Notes: generated from the letters alone by a model not told the origin. Positions 35,534 to 45,360 are shown, numbered from the stretch's first letter. The stretch is 64,000 bases of DNA from an uncultured Bacilli bacterium (GCA_934162445.1 CAKPIT010000002.1:186001-250000); one strand, 5' to 3'. A program made the numbers and translations.

Positions 35534-37209
35534 GTGTCTTTTTTAATATCTAAGAAAATCGGTAATATTATAGGTCTTCTACCAGTTAGGTTTAATATGT
35601 ATGGTATCAAGTCTAAGTTTAATTGATTTTTAATGTCAGTGAATGAAGCTTTTTTGTCATGTAATTTATTGTTAATAACATTAGTAGCTTCATTTTCGAT
35701 CTTCTTTAATAATTCTTCATTTTCATTAACTTGTACGAAACCGCGTGTAGTAATATTAGGTTTAGTTAAAAGAAGTCTTTTACTACTATCAATATTGGCT
35801 ATTACTACTAATATACCATCATTGGCCATTATCTTTCTATCTCTTATGACTGCACTACCAACTTCACCAATTCTTGAACCATCAACATAGATATCACTAT
35901 TTGGATAACTTTCACCTTTACTAATAATATGATCTTTTAAAATTAAGCAATCACCATTTTTTAAAATAAAGGTGTTTTCTTTAGGAATACCACATTCAAT
36001 TCCAAGGTTAGCATGTTCTTTTAACATTCGGTAATCACCATGGAAAGGCATTAAGTATTTTGGTTTTAATAATCTAATCATCAATTTTAATTCTTCCATA
36101 TTGGCATGTCCTGAAGTATGAAGATTATTAACAGTCATGTTAGTAAATACTTTTACCCCTTTTAAATATAGTTTATTAATGGTTTTAGAAATACTTAAAG
36201 CATTTCCGGGGATAGCACTACTAGAGAAGATAACAATATCATCTGGTCGTAATTTTATTTGTTTGTGAGTTCCATCAGCGATACGTGATAGGGCAGCTAG
36301 AGGCTCACCTTGAGAACCAGTACAAAGAATTGTTACTTCACCCGGTTTAAGTTGATTAGCAACTTCGGCACTTACTAATAATTCTTTGTGATCAATATAA
36401 CCACCTTTAATAGAAATATCGATATTGTTTTCCATACTTCTACCAAATACACAAATCTTTCTACCATGTTTATAGCATGATTCAAAGATGTGTTTTAGTC
36501 TATAAATGTTTGATGCAAAAGTGGCGATGATGATACGGTTATATTTATATTTATCAAAAATATCGGTTAGAGCATCATCTACGCGGGATTCACTTATAGA
36601 CATTCCTTCATTTAAAGCATTGGTACTATCACTAATTAATAAATCAACACCTTCATGACCAAGTCTTGCCATTTTATATAAATCGGCCATTGGTCCAATA
36701 GGGGTTAAATCAAATTTAAAGTCACCCGTTGTTACAATTCTTCCATTTGGAGTAGTTAATGCTATACCATGCGAATCTGGAATTGAGTGTGTGGTTCTAA
36801 TAAATTCAATTTCAAAATGTTTAAATTTTAATTTAGTGAATTCGTCATAAACAAATAAATTATCATATCTAATATTTCGATCTTCTAATTTTAATTTTAT
36901 TAATTCTTTTGCTTGATTAGGGGCATAAATAGCAGGAATGTTCACGCTTTTTAATAAAAATGGAATGGCTCCAATATGGTCTTCGTGACCGTGTGTTATT
37001 AATAAAGCTTTAATTTTATCTTCGTTTTCTTTCAAAAAAGTATAGTCAGGAAGAACATAATCAATACCTAATAGTTCTCCTTCGGCGAATGATACGCCAG
37101 CGTCTATAACAATAATTTCATCATCATGCATTACACAATACATGTTTTTTCCTACTTCTCCTAAGCCTCCTAAAACAATTATTTTTGTTTCATTTGACTT
37201 TTTATTCAT
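35512..37209 (-). CDS. rnj: ribonuclease J
   Basis: A 565-residue metallo-beta-lactamase/beta-CASP RNase with 5' exonuclease and endonuclease activity. Metal motif ITHGHEDHIGAIPF (about 73-86), the second set in TTGDFKFDLTP, the beta-CASP motif near CTGSQGEPLAALSRI, and HTSGHANMEELKLMI with the late zinc His. It could be J1 or J2; only one copy is in the window. rny and rnj converge on a shared terminator, which places two main mRNA-decay enzymes side by side. Confidence 0.96.
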   Translation of the reverse strand: MNKKSNETKIIVLGGLGEVGKNMYCVMHDDEIIVIDAGVSFAEGELLGIDYVLPDYTFLKENEDKIKALLITHGHEDHIGAIPFLLKSVNIPAIYAPNQAKELIKLKLEDRNIRYDNLFVYDEFTKLKFKHFEIEFIRTTHSIPDSHGIALTTPNGRIVTTGDFKFDLTPIGPMADLYKMARLGHEGVDLLISDSTNALNEGMSISESRVDDALTDIFDKYKYNRIIIATFASNIYRLKHIFESCYKHGRKICVFGRSMENNIDISIKGGYIDHKELLVSAEVANQLKPGEVTILCTGSQGEPLAALSRIADGTHKQIKLRPDDIVIFSSSAIPGNALSISKTINKLYLKGVKVFTNMTVNNLHTSGHANMEELKLMIRLLKPKYLMPFHGDYRMLKEHANLGIECGIPKENTFILKNGDCLILKDHIISKGESYPNSDIYVDGSRIGEVGSAVIRDRKIMANDGILVVIANIDSSKRLLLTKPNITTRGFVQVNENEELLKKIENEATNVINNKLHDKKASFTDIKNQLNLDLIPYILNLTGRRPIILPIFLDIKKDTKKESVN

Positions 37210-37336
37210 TATTTCTCCTTTCTTTTTTATTTAAACCTCTAAGAACTAACCGATAAGATTATACTACAAAAAGTTAAATTTGTCTATTCCCTTGGATTTT
37301 TTTCTTTTAAAAATAATAAAATGTAAAGTAAAAATA

Positions 37337-37366
37337 TTGTGGTTTTTTTTTTAGTTTTGGTACAAT
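37337..37366 (+). promoter_or_regulatory. promoter of the LRR surface protein gene
   Basis: TTGTGG and TACAAT with an 18-nt spacer holding a T10 tract. Slipped-strand change in that tract would alter the spacing. Confidence 0.55.
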
Positions 37367-37402
37367 AATGATATAAGAGTATAAGTAAAGAGGTTTATTA
37401 AA

Positions 37403-38893
37403 ATGAAGAATAAAGAAAAAACAATTTTAGGGGTGTTAGCAGTATTATTAATTGTAACAATTATAGGAGTTAGTTATGCCGCTTTTACCTTTGGGCGGAG
37501 TGGTAAGAACTTAAATACAGTTACTACTGGTATTATGCAGATGAGTTATGAAGAGAGTAGTAATGTTATCAAAATGACAGGAGCACTACCTACAACGGAT
37601 ACAACTGGTAAAGTAAGACTTAATGAAGGAGAATATTTTGATTTTACAGTATCAAGTACGATCCAAGGGGATGCACAAATCAACTGGGAGATTGCGGCTG
37701 AAGATTTTTCAAGTAATACATTTGATGGTAAAAATATTAAACTTTATCTTACCAGTTTAGATAGTAGTGGTAAGGAGAGTGAAGTAATGGCTCCTACCAT
37801 ATTCACAAAAGTAACAACAGCAAATAAAAAAACAGGAAGACCTGCTAACATGATGAGTCTTGCTACTGGTACTATGAGTGCCTCAACTTCAACTAAATAT
37901 CGTCTAAGAATGTGGGTTGATGAAAATTATAATCCCCAAGGAGATGGTGGTGGCAAAAAGTTTGCTGTTAGAATAAATGTGTATGGTAAACTTTATGAAG
38001 GACCAACAGGTAGCCAAATGAAAACATTTGTGTTTGATGAATATGTAAATATTGATCGTATAACTAAAATAGAGACAAAAAATACTAATGCAGTGTCATC
38101 AACAGCATTGGAAAGTTTTGATGTTTCTGAAGCAGGAAATGGTTCTGTAGTGCTTTATTTAGAATCAGGTGGAACGTTAGTAATAGCAGGTAAAGGTGGA
38201 ATTGTTTTACCTAGTGATGCAAGTGAAATGTTTGCTACATTAGAAAATGTAACTAGTATTGATTTAACATATTTAGATACTTCTAAGGTGACTGATGTGA
38301 GTCGTATGTTTTATAATTGTAGCAGTTTAACCAGTTTAGATTTAAGTAGTTTTAATACTTCAGGTGTAACTAATATGAGTGATATGTTTTATAATTGTAG
38401 CAGTTTAACCAGTTTAGATTTAAGCAGTTTTGATACTTCAAGTGTAACTAATATGACTAATATGTTTGAACTTTGTTTTAGTTTAACCAGTTTAGATTTA
38501 AGTAATTTTGATACCTCAAACGTAACTAACATGTATGAAATGTTTTATAATTGTGGCTTAACCAGTTTAGATTTAAGTAGTTTTGATACATCCAAGGTAA
38601 CTAGTATGGCTGGTATGTTTAAAAGTTGTATTGGTTTAATCAGTTTAGACGTAAGTAATTTTGATACCTCAAAAGTAACTAGTATGGATAGCATGTTTTA
38701 TAGATGCGATAATTTAGCAAATTTAGATTTAAGTAGTTTTGATACATCCAAGGTAACTACTATGAATGGTATGTTTTTTTACTGTTCAAAAATGCAAAGC
38801 ATTAAAGTAAGTAGTAAATGGGTAATAGGTTCTGGTTGCAATATTGGCAATATGTTTAATGGTTGCGGTGTTTCATCTGTTACTGTTGTCTAG
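37403..38893 (+). CDS. BspA-type leucine-rich repeat surface protein
   Basis: A 496-residue exported protein. A signal-type helix (about 7-27, ending VSYAAF) and a beta-rich domain (about 28-205) resemble the start of TasA/camelysin-like SipW substrates. A short linker and about eight DUF285/BspA-like repeats of 23 residues (about 285-470) follow, with consensus [21 protein letters not shown]. Such repeats mediate adhesion in gut and oral bacteria and abound in Mollicutes surface proteins. No LPxTG motif or C-terminal helix is present. Its short DNA repeats make it a likely site for copy-number change. Confidence 0.85.
   Translation: MKNKEKTILGVLAVLLIVTIIGVSYAAFTFGRSGKNLNTVTTGIMQMSYEESSNVIKMTGALPTTDTTGKVRLNEGEYFDFTVSSTIQGDAQINWEIAAEDFSSNTFDGKNIKLYLTSLDSSGKESEVMAPTIFTKVTTANKKTGRPANMMSLATGTMSASTSTKYRLRMWVDENYNPQGDGGGKKFAVRINVYGKLYEGPTGSQMKTFVFDEYVNIDRITKIETKNTNAVSSTALESFDVSEAGNGSVVLYLESGGTLVIAGKGGIVLPSDASEMFATLENVTSIDLTYLDTSKVTDVSRMFYNCSSLTSLDLSSFNTSGVTNMSDMFYNCSSLTSLDLSSFDTSSVTNMTNMFELCFSLTSLDLSNFDTSNVTNMYEMFYNCGLTSLDLSSFDTSKVTSMAGMFKSCIGLISLDVSNFDTSKVTSMDSMFYRCDNLANLDLSSFDTSKVTTMNGMFFYCSKMQSIKVSSKWVIGSGCNIGNMFNGCGVSSVTVV
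38270..38790 (+). repeat. tandem 69-bp LRR-coding repeats
   Basis: Degenerate direct repeats in phase with the 23-residue protein unit. TTTAACCAGTTTAGATTTAA recurs several times, as does GATACATCCAAGGTAACTA. Two units around 38320-38425 are nearly identical over about 50 bases. Confidence 0.85.
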
Positions 38894-38900
38894 TTTTTTT

Positions 38901-38930
38901 GATACATATTGAAAAGTATGTATCTTTTTT
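38901..38930 (+). terminator. terminator after the LRR gene
   Basis: GATACATA pairs with TATGTATC, followed by T6. Confidence 0.9.
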
Positions 38931-38962
38931 GTTTCTTTTTCTTTTAAAAATAATAAAAAGGT

Positions 38963-38991
38963 TTGACTTTGTGGGAAAAGACTGCTATAAT
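38963..38991 (+). promoter_or_regulatory. promoter of rplM-rpsI
   Basis: TTGACT and TATAAT with a 17-nt spacer and a TG one base before the -10 box. Confidence 0.85.
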
Positions 38992-38997
38992 TTTAAT

Positions 38998-39060
38998 CGG
39001 TACATTTTATATCCCCACTATGACCTAAGTTGTGGGAAAACTTTGGTTTTGGTAAAGGAG
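38998..39060 (+). promoter_or_regulatory. putative L13 ribosomal-protein leader RNA
   Basis: The 70-nt leader of rplM contains the hairpin CCCAC (39014-39018) with GTGGG (39032-39036) and the loop TATGACCTAAGT. Position and shape fit the L13 leader known in Bacillota, at which L13 would repress its own operon. Not verified against a covariance model. Confidence 0.5.
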
Positions 39061-39066
39061 AAAATT

Positions 39067-39495
39067 ATGAAAAGTTATATGCAAAAAAAAGAAACAGTAG
39101 ATCGTAAATGGTACGTTATTGATGCTGAGGGTAAACCTCTTGGTCGTGTAGCTAGTAAAGCTGCTCATATTTTACGTGGAAAGCATAAGGTTACTTATAC
39201 TCCTCATATTGATTGCGGTGATTATGTTGTTATTATCAATGCTTCTAAAGTATTACTTACTGGTAATAAATTAATTGATAAGAAATATTATAGTCATTCA
39301 CAATATCAAGGTGGATTAAGAACTAGAACAGCTAAAGAGATGATTGAAAAGTATCCTGTTGAAATGATGGAAAAGGCTGTTAAAGGAATGTTACCAAAAA
39401 ATCGTTTAGGTAGAGCTATGTATAAGAAATTATTTGTTTATGAAGGTAATGATCATAAGCATATGGCTCAAAAACCTGTAGAGATGGATGTATAA
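39067..39495 (+). CDS. rplM: 50S ribosomal protein L13
   Basis: A 142-residue L13. The start [19 protein letters not shown], the motif [16 protein letters not shown], and [19 protein letters not shown] near the end are all typical. ATG 39067 follows AAAGGAG; the longer open frame from 38863 runs through the promoter and is not real. Forms the conserved rplM-rpsI operon. Confidence 0.98.
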   Translation: MKSYMQKKETVDRKWYVIDAEGKPLGRVASKAAHILRGKHKVTYTPHIDCGDYVVIINASKVLLTGNKLIDKKYYSHSQYQGGLRTRTAKEMIEKYPVEMMEKAVKGMLPKNRLGRAMYKKLFVYEGNDHKHMAQKPVEMDV

Positions 39496-39508
39496 GGAGG
39501 ATTAAGTT

Positions 39509-39928
39509 ATGGCAAAGAATAAAGTATATACTGGAACTGGTAGAAGAAAAACTAGTGTTGCAAGAGTTAGATTAACTTCTGGTACTGGAAAAATTACTAT
39601 TAATGGTCGTGATGTTAATGAATATTTTCCACATCCAACTTTAGTTATGGATTTAACGCAACCTTTAGATGTTACCAAGACACGTGATATGTTTGATGTT
39701 GATGCAAAAGTTACTGGTGGTGGCTTTTCTGGTCAAACTGGAGCAGTTAGACTTGGTATTACAAGAGCATTACTTCAATATGATATTAACACTCCAAAGG
39801 ATTCTGAAAATAGTTATCGTAAAGTGTTAAAGGCTGAAGGATTTATTACTCGTGATGCTCGTAAGAAAGAACGTAAGAAACCGGGTCTTAAAAAGGCAAG
39901 ACGTGCACCACAATTCTCAAAACGTTAA
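39509..39928 (+). CDS. rpsI: 30S ribosomal protein S9
   Basis: A 139-residue S9 with [14 protein letters not shown] at the start, [15 protein letters not shown] in the middle, and the basic C-terminal tail ending QFSKR that reaches the P-site tRNA. AAGGAGG lies 8 nt upstream. Confidence 0.98.
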   Translation: MAKNKVYTGTGRRKTSVARVRLTSGTGKITINGRDVNEYFPHPTLVMDLTQPLDVTKTRDMFDVDAKVTGGGFSGQTGAVRLGITRALLQYDINTPKDSENSYRKVLKAEGFITRDARKKERKKPGLKKARRAPQFSKR

Positions 39929-39941
39929 TATTTACTGTTTC

Positions 39942-39970
39942 AAAAAGTGTCGAGAAATCGATGCTTTTTT
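39942..39970 (+). terminator. terminator after rpsI
   Basis: AAAAAGTGTCGA and TCGATGCTTTTT pair around GAAA, followed by T. Confidence 0.9.
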
Positions 39971-40005
39971 CTTTTGTATTTGGTTATACTAATAATGGTG
40001 ATTTT

Positions 40006-40515
40006 ATGTTTTATTATTTTAATAATTTCATTTTATATTCTTTGGTGGGCTTTATTTATGAAGTTATTCTTAAATTAATAATGAATGGTAAATTTAGTGA
40101 TAATCCGTTTACTGGACCTTGGGTACCGGTTTATGGATTTGGGATTGTTTTGATGATTGTTCTTGAAAGATTTATTTTTAATCGTTTTAAAATACCAAGA
40201 GTAGCTAAAATAGTAATGCTTTTTTTAGCAGCATTTATAATTCTTACTATTTTGGAATTAACAGGGGGAATGTTAACGGAAGCGATTTTTCATAAGAGTT
40301 TTTGGGATTATTCTAAATTTAAACTAAATTATGGCAAGTATATTTGTGTGGAGATTAGTGCTATTTGGGGTGTGTTTACAATTGTTTATTTATATCTTTT
40401 AAAACCTTTTAGTGACAAGATAATTAAAAGGATTCCTAAGGGGATTACTTTAGTGGTATTAGGGTTGATGGTTATTGATTTTTTAGTTAATTTTGTTTTA
40501 AAATATAAGTGGTGA
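40006..40515 (+). CDS. CmpB-type putative membrane permease
   Basis: A 169-residue protein with about five hydrophobic helices. The motif GPWVPVYGFG near residue 32 and the spacing of helices match the family annotated as putative ABC transporter permease (PF06541, CmpB type). No ATPase is nearby, so a transport role is not proven. ATG 40006 after GGTGAT is chosen; an upstream ATG at 39961 lies within the rpsI terminator. Confidence 0.8.
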   Translation: MFYYFNNFILYSLVGFIYEVILKLIMNGKFSDNPFTGPWVPVYGFGIVLMIVLERFIFNRFKIPRVAKIVMLFLAAFIILTILELTGGMLTEAIFHKSFWDYSKFKLNYGKYICVEISAIWGVFTIVYLYLLKPFSDKIIKRIPKGITLVVLGLMVIDFLVNFVLKYKW

Positions 40516-40520
40516 TTTAA

Positions 40521-41111
40521 ATGAAAAGTGATATTAATTATTTAATAAAAAAACTTGATGATGACAATCTTTCGGTTGATGATATTGAAGTGATTAATAG
40601 ATTACTTTTTAGTTTTAATGATAAAATTACTAATCCGGATTTGATTTTAGTTCTTGCTAGTAGTTCAATTAAAAGAATTGAGAAGGCGGTTTCGCTTTAT
40701 CATAAGTATCATGTAAAGATTTTGATTAGTGGGGCTAATTATTTAAAAAAAGACGGAATGGATGAGTATGAAAAATATTATATTTATGCCGTGTGTCATG
40801 GGGTTTTGAGCAAAGATATTTTACTTGATAAAAAAAGTCATAATACTTTGGAAAATATTTTAAATTCTCTTAATATTATAACTTGTAATTATAAAAATAT
40901 TATTGTTGTTAGTAGTCAACAGCATTTATTGAGGGTTAAGTTAACATTTGAAAAGGTTTTAGCTGATGAAAATATTTCTAATATTAATCTTTTCTTTGTT
41001 GGATCTTATGCGACGCTTGTACCTAAAGATGATTGGTTTTTGAAAGATAAGGCAAAAGAAATAATTTTAGGGGAGCTTAAAAGAATTATTAATTATGATT
41101 TGCTAAAATAA
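40521..41111 (+). CDS. YdcF/ElyC-type DUF218 protein
   Basis: A 196-residue soluble DUF218 protein. Family features: DLILVLASSSIKRIEKAVSLY, ILISGANY, the SHNTLENILNS block, and IIVVSSQQHLLRVKLTF. Related proteins (SanA, ElyC, YdcF) influence envelope integrity or bind nucleotide-type ligands; the activity is not established. This one lacks a membrane helix. It starts 5 nt after the CmpB-like gene. Confidence 0.8.
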   Translation: MKSDINYLIKKLDDDNLSVDDIEVINRLLFSFNDKITNPDLILVLASSSIKRIEKAVSLYHKYHVKILISGANYLKKDGMDEYEKYYIYAVCHGVLSKDILLDKKSHNTLENILNSLNIITCNYKNIIVVSSQQHLLRVKLTFEKVLADENISNINLFFVGSYATLVPKDDWFLKDKAKEIILGELKRIINYDLLK

Positions 41112-41134
41112 AAAATACTATTTTGTTAGTATTT
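41112..41134. terminator. bidirectional terminator
   Basis: AATACTA pairs with TTAGTATT between two convergent genes. Confidence 0.65.
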
Positions 41135-41510
41135 CATATGTCTTTTTAATATCATTAATATCTTGGGCAAAATGACAGGTGAAACCATCATTTTCATATC
41201 TTGGAATGGCATGAATATGAAGGTGTTTAACATCTTGGCCATAGTAATTATTTTGTGAAATAGTTAAACCATCAATATTTAATTTTTCCTTTAATAAGGG
41301 ATAAACTTTTTCTTTTAAAATTTTTATCATATAATTAATGGTATCACTATCAGCATCAAAAATAGTATCATAGTGGGTTTTAGGAACTATTAAAAGGTGA
41401 CCGTTGGTATTGGGATTGATATCCATAAATACTTTAACAATATCATCTTCATAGATAGTGTATGATGGGATCTCTTCTTTAATAATTTTACAAAATAGAC
41501 AATCATTCAT
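41118..41510 (-). CDS. HIT family nucleotide hydrolase/transferase
   Basis: A 130-residue histidine-triad protein of the HinT/Hit branch. CLFCKIIKEEIPS at the start provides a zinc-type Cys pair, GHLLIVPKTHYDTIFD follows, and the catalytic triad is HLHIHAIPRY. It likely hydrolyses adenosine phosphoramidates or dinucleoside polyphosphates. The start overlaps the preceding gene by 8 nt. Confidence 0.93.
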   Translation of the reverse strand: MNDCLFCKIIKEEIPSYTIYEDDIVKVFMDINPNTNGHLLIVPKTHYDTIFDADSDTINYMIKILKEKVYPLLKEKLNIDGLTISQNNYYGQDVKHLHIHAIPRYENDGFTCHFAQDINDIKKTYEILTK

Positions 41511-42156
41511 AAATAATATTTCCTCCTTGATCTAGATTTATTATGTTTATTATACCATTGTTATCAACTGTAATACTATAAGAATTTGCAGTTAAGTTAT
41601 TATTATTAGCAATTTTGATGAAACTTGTAAGAAGATTATTTAAGTAAGCGGGATCATTGTTATTTATTTTTAGGTAATAACTAACATTATAGTAAGCTTT
41701 GGAACTTGTGTTGTTAGTTAAGATATTTATTTGATCTTCTTTTGGATATTCATTTAGATTTTTAAAAGTTACTTTTATTTTTTGATAGTTGGTATTTTGG
41801 AATATTTCTTGATATTTTTTAGTTGTTGTTTGTTCAATATTGTTGATAATGTTTTTACCTTCTAGATAATTAGTTTGATAGTTATCCGTTATTTTGTTAT
41901 TTTTGATTTGGATGGTAAAAAATAAATTTGGATATTTTTTATTGTAGTAGGTAACTTGATAACTGTTGCCTTTTTTCTTTATTTTTCCTTTTTTTAGGTT
42001 TTCTTGGGCATATTTTTTTTGATAATAGGCTTCTAGTTTTTCTGTTGCTTTTTTTTGCTTGATAGCTGGTACTTTTTCTTTAATGAGAATGAATCCAAAA
42101 GCGATAATAACAATACTATAGAGTAGGGCTTGGGCAATTATGAGTTTATTTTTCAT
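41503..42156 (-). CDS. membrane-anchored protein of unknown function
   Basis: A 217-residue protein with one N-terminal helix (about 5-25), a Lys-rich stretch and an extracytoplasmic domain of alternating beta strands rich in Asn, Tyr and Thr. No motif recognised. Coupled by overlap to the HIT gene. Confidence 0.65.
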   Translation of the reverse strand: MKNKLIIAQALLYSIVIIAFGFILIKEKVPAIKQKKATEKLEAYYQKKYAQENLKKGKIKKKGNSYQVTYYNKKYPNLFFTIQIKNNKITDNYQTNYLEGKNIINNIEQTTTKKYQEIFQNTNYQKIKVTFKNLNEYPKEDQINILTNNTSSKAYYNVSYYLKINNNDPAYLNNLLTSFIKIANNNNLTANSYSITVDNNGIINIINLDQGGNIIYE

Positions 42157-42221
42157 TTTCTTTCCTCTTTCTTAAGTAATTTTAGCATGAATTAAATAAT
42201 AAGTAAACTTATAAAGAGGGT

Positions 42222-42249
42222 TTGAATTTAGGTAATTTTATGCTATAAT
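42222..42249 (+). promoter_or_regulatory. promoter of the suf operon
   Basis: TTGAAT and TATAAT with a 16-nt spacer and a TG one base before the -10 box. A small inverted repeat, TTAAT with ATTAA, follows near 42257. No iron-sulfur regulator gene is in the window. Confidence 0.65.
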
Positions 42250-42300
42250 AAGCGTGTTAATTCTTAGGGATTAATACATATAATTGGAAAGGTGATAAAT

Positions 42301-43053
42301 ATGTTTGTTATAGATGGTTTAAAAGTTAAGACAAAAGATTCTGAAAAGGTTATTTTGGATGATTTTTCATTAACAATTAATGATGGGGAAATTCATGCAA
42401 TTATGGGGCCTAATGGGGTTGGAAAAAGTACATTATCTAAAACTATTATGGGTCAAGGTGATTATGATATCTTTGAGGGGACAATTACTTATAATGATAA
42501 GCTTCTTAATGGTCTTAGTACAGATATTATTGCGAAGAGTGGTATTTATTTGTTGATGCAGGACCCTACTATTATTGAAGGGGTTAGTGATAGTGAAGCG
42601 TTTAAAATGGCTCTTAGAGAAAGAGGCGAAGATTTTAATGTTTATTCGTTTATTACTAAGATGAAGAAGGAACTTAATTGTTTGAAATTACCAGATACTG
42701 TTATGTATAGTTATATCAATAAAGGACTAAGTGGTGGTGAAAGAAAGAAGAATGAAGTACTTGGTCTTAGAATGTTAAAACCATCATTCTTAATTTTAGA
42801 TGAACTTGATAGTGGACTTGATGTTGATAGTCTTAAAGTGGTTGCTAATAATATTAATGATTATTTAAAAGAAAATAAAAATGTTAGTGTTTTAATTATT
42901 ACACATTATAGTCGAATCTTGGATTTAATTAAACCGAGTTATGTTCATCAAATGGAAAATGGGAAGATTATTAAAACTGGTGATATAGGTCTTGCTAAGG
43001 AAATTGAAAAGAATGGTTATAATGGGATAAATGAAATACGAAAGAGTGAATAG
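42301..43053 (+). CDS. sufC: Fe-S assembly ATPase SufC
   Basis: A 250-residue ABC-type ATPase of the SufBCD scaffold. Walker A MGPNGVGKST, signature LSGGERKKNEVL, Walker B FLILDELDSGLD. ATG 42301 follows AAAGGTG by 6 nt. It heads the operon sufC-D-S-U-B, the Bacillota order. Confidence 0.96.
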   Translation: MFVIDGLKVKTKDSEKVILDDFSLTINDGEIHAIMGPNGVGKSTLSKTIMGQGDYDIFEGTITYNDKLLNGLSTDIIAKSGIYLLMQDPTIIEGVSDSEAFKMALRERGEDFNVYSFITKMKKELNCLKLPDTVMYSYINKGLSGGERKKNEVLGLRMLKPSFLILDELDSGLDVDSLKVVANNINDYLKENKNVSVLIITHYSRILDLIKPSYVHQMENGKIIKTGDIGLAKEIEKNGYNGINEIRKSE

Positions 43054-43055
43054 TG

Positions 43056-43724
43056 ATGAATAAAATATTATTAGATAAAGTAATAAGTTATGATAAAGAA
43101 GGTAGTTATAATCTTTCTTTAACTGATAATAGTATTATTAATTTAAATAGTGGTAATATTAAACTTTATATAGTGGCACCAAAAGAGGTTCAAATAGAGA
43201 TTAATGTTAGAAGTGATGTTGATGTTTATTTCCTTAGTATTAATAGTTCTAATATTACTATTAATTTATTAGAAAATGGGAAGATTAATTTTTCATTAAT
43301 TGGGGCTTCTATAGATTCTAAAGTGGAAGATGTTGTTAGTGTTAATCATAAGGCAAGAGAAACGGTTAGTAATATAACTCTTAAAGGAATTAGTAATAAT
43401 TATCTTAAATTTGTGGTTAATGGGGTAGTAGAAAAGGGTAGTGTTTTAAGTAGTTGTAATCAGATTAATAGAATTGTTAATGTGAATTCAGGACTTAGTG
43501 CTATTCTTCCTAATCTTTATATAGATGAATTTGATGCGGGTGCTAATCATTCCGCTTATACTGGTCCTTTTAAGGAAAAAGATTTGTTTTATTTAGAGTG
43601 TAAGGGTATTAAAAGGGAAGATGCTTATTCATTGCTTTTAGAAGGTTTTTTGAAAAGTGATGATTTACCTTATGAGTTTAATCATTTAGTGGATGATATT
43701 TTGAAAAAGATAATGAGGAGGTGA
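43056..43724 (+). CDS. sufD: short SufD-like Fe-S assembly protein
   Basis: A 222-residue SufD-type protein, about half the usual 400-440 residues. The conserved C-terminal part is kept: HSAYTGPFKEKDLFYLECKG and REDAYSLLLEGFL. The preceding beta-helix core is shortened and the N-terminal domain is missing. The assignment rests on this C-terminal block and on the place between sufC and sufS. The start is ATG 43056, just after the sufC stop. Confidence 0.8.
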   Translation: MNKILLDKVISYDKEGSYNLSLTDNSIINLNSGNIKLYIVAPKEVQIEINVRSDVDVYFLSINSSNITINLLENGKINFSLIGASIDSKVEDVVSVNHKARETVSNITLKGISNNYLKFVVNGVVEKGSVLSSCNQINRIVNVNSGLSAILPNLYIDEFDAGANHSAYTGPFKEKDLFYLECKGIKREDAYSLLLEGFLKSDDLPYEFNHLVDDILKKIMRR

Positions 43725-43728
43725 TTTG

Positions 43729-44925
43729 ATGAATCGTGAAGATTTTCCAATACTTGATAGTGGATTGATTTATTTTGATAATGGGGCTACTACGTTGAAG
43801 CCTAGATGTGTTGTTGAAGCGATGGATGAATATTATTATAAGTATGGGGCTAATATTCATAGAGGGGATTATAAAATATCTTTGGAAGCTTCTAATAAAT
43901 ATGAAGAGGTTAGAGATAAAGTGGCCCGGTTTATTAATGCTAAGAGTGCTAATGAAATTGTATTTACATCAGGAGATACGGATGCTATGAATAAGATAGT
44001 GTTTGGGTATATGACTTATCATTTAAATTCTTGTGATGAAGTATTAATTACTAAAAGTGAACATGCTTCTAATGTTTTGCCTTGGATGGAACTTGCTAAG
44101 GTTCGGGATGTTAAAATTAAGTATATTCCTTTAAATGAAGATCATGAATTAGAGATTTCAGAATTTGAAAAAATGATTACACCTAGGACTAAGGTTGTGT
44201 CCCTTGCACATGTTACTAACGTAGTGGGAGATGTTCGTGATATTAAGAAAATATGTGAAATAGCTCATAAATATAATATTTTAGTCGTAGTTGATGGTGC
44301 TCAGAGTGTACCACATATGAAAACGGATGTTATAGATTTAGATGTTGATTTTTTAGTTTTTTCGGCGCATAAGATGTTGGGACCAACGGGTCTTGGAGTT
44401 CTTTATGGAAAAAAAGAGTTGTTGGAAAAGATGTATCCTTTAGAGTTTGGGGGAGGAATGAATCAGTACTTTGAAGAGAATGGTGATGTTCTTTATAAAA
44501 GTGTACCAACGAGATTTGAAGCTGGTACGCCCCCTATTGCTGAAGTGATTGGTTTTGGTAGAGCTATTAGTTATTTAGAAGATATTGGCATGGATAATAT
44601 TTATAAATATGAAATGGAATTAAAGAAATATTTAGTAAGTAAATTAGAAGGTTTAAAACAAGTTATTATTTATAATAAAAGTAGTAAGAGTGGTATTTTG
44701 GCTTTTAATCTTAAAGATGTTTTTAGTCAGGATACAGCTATTTATTTAGATAAGTATGATATTTGTGTAAGATCTGGTAATCATTGTGCTAAGATTTTAA
44801 AAGATGAAATTAATATTAAGAATACTTGTCGACTTAGTCTTTATTTTTATAATACTAAAGAGGAAATTGATAAATTTATTGCGGCAATTGAAAAAAGTGA
44901 TGATTTGTATAAAGTAATATTATAA
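43729..44925 (+). CDS. sufS: cysteine desulfurase SufS
   Basis: A 398-residue PLP-dependent class II cysteine desulfurase supplying sulfur for Fe-S clusters. YFDNGATTLKP at the start, DGAQSVPHMKTD, the PLP Lys in FSAHKMLGPTG, and the catalytic Cys in RSGNHCAK. AGGAGGTG lies 6 nt before ATG 43729. Confidence 0.96.
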   Translation: MNREDFPILDSGLIYFDNGATTLKPRCVVEAMDEYYYKYGANIHRGDYKISLEASNKYEEVRDKVARFINAKSANEIVFTSGDTDAMNKIVFGYMTYHLNSCDEVLITKSEHASNVLPWMELAKVRDVKIKYIPLNEDHELEISEFEKMITPRTKVVSLAHVTNVVGDVRDIKKICEIAHKYNILVVVDGAQSVPHMKTDVIDLDVDFLVFSAHKMLGPTGLGVLYGKKELLEKMYPLEFGGGMNQYFEENGDVLYKSVPTRFEAGTPPIAEVIGFGRAISYLEDIGMDNIYKYEMELKKYLVSKLEGLKQVIIYNKSSKSGILAFNLKDVFSQDTAIYLDKYDICVRSGNHCAKILKDEINIKNTCRLSLYFYNTKEEIDKFIAAIEKSDDLYKVIL

Positions 44926-44938
44926 AAGAGGTGGCAAA

Positions 44939-45352
44939 ATGGATGATGAATTAAGAAGAGAAATTATTATTGATAATTATCAGAATCCGTATCATAAGGG
45001 ACTTAAAGGATTAGAGAATTATAAGAAGGCTAATACTAATAATGAATCTTGTATTGATGATATTGATATTGAATTAAAAATTGGTGATGGTAAAGTTTTG
45101 GATGCTAATTTTGATGGGGAAGCTTGTGCAATATCAACTTCAGCAACTTCAATTTTTATGAGAAAAATAATTGGTATGAGTCTTTTAGAGGTTAAAGAGT
45201 TAATGGCTAATTATGAGGGATTAATTAATGAAGGTGAATATGATGAAAATAAATTAGGGGAACTTATGGCATATGCTACTATTCATTTACAACCTAACCG
45301 AAAAAAATGTGCTCTTCTTCCTGTTGAAACAATAAAGAAAATAATAGAATAG
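44939..45352 (+). CDS. sufU: SufU sulfur acceptor/scaffold
   Basis: A 137-residue IscU-like zinc protein that takes sulfur from SufS. The three Cys are in place: NNESCIDDI, DGEACAIS and RKKCALLP. The insert of about 18 residues before the last Cys, typical of SufU against IscU, is present. Confidence 0.95.
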   Translation: MDDELRREIIIDNYQNPYHKGLKGLENYKKANTNNESCIDDIDIELKIGDGKVLDANFDGEACAISTSATSIFMRKIIGMSLLEVKELMANYEGLINEGEYDENKLGELMAYATIHLQPNRKKCALLPVETIKKIIE

Positions 45353-45360
45353 GTGATAAT

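Noticed and set aside
38270..38790. CRISPR array
   Set aside because: The repeats are in phase with a continuous 23-residue LRR-coding frame and have no unique spacers.
38863..39066. N-terminal extension of L13
   Set aside because: It runs through a terminator, a strong promoter and a leader hairpin; ATG 39067 has the right binding site and length.
40515..40515. TGA read as Trp (Mycoplasma code)
   Set aside because: TGA ends many intact genes, for example at 40513-40515 directly after a TGG Trp codon, and the tRNA-Trp anticodon is CCA.
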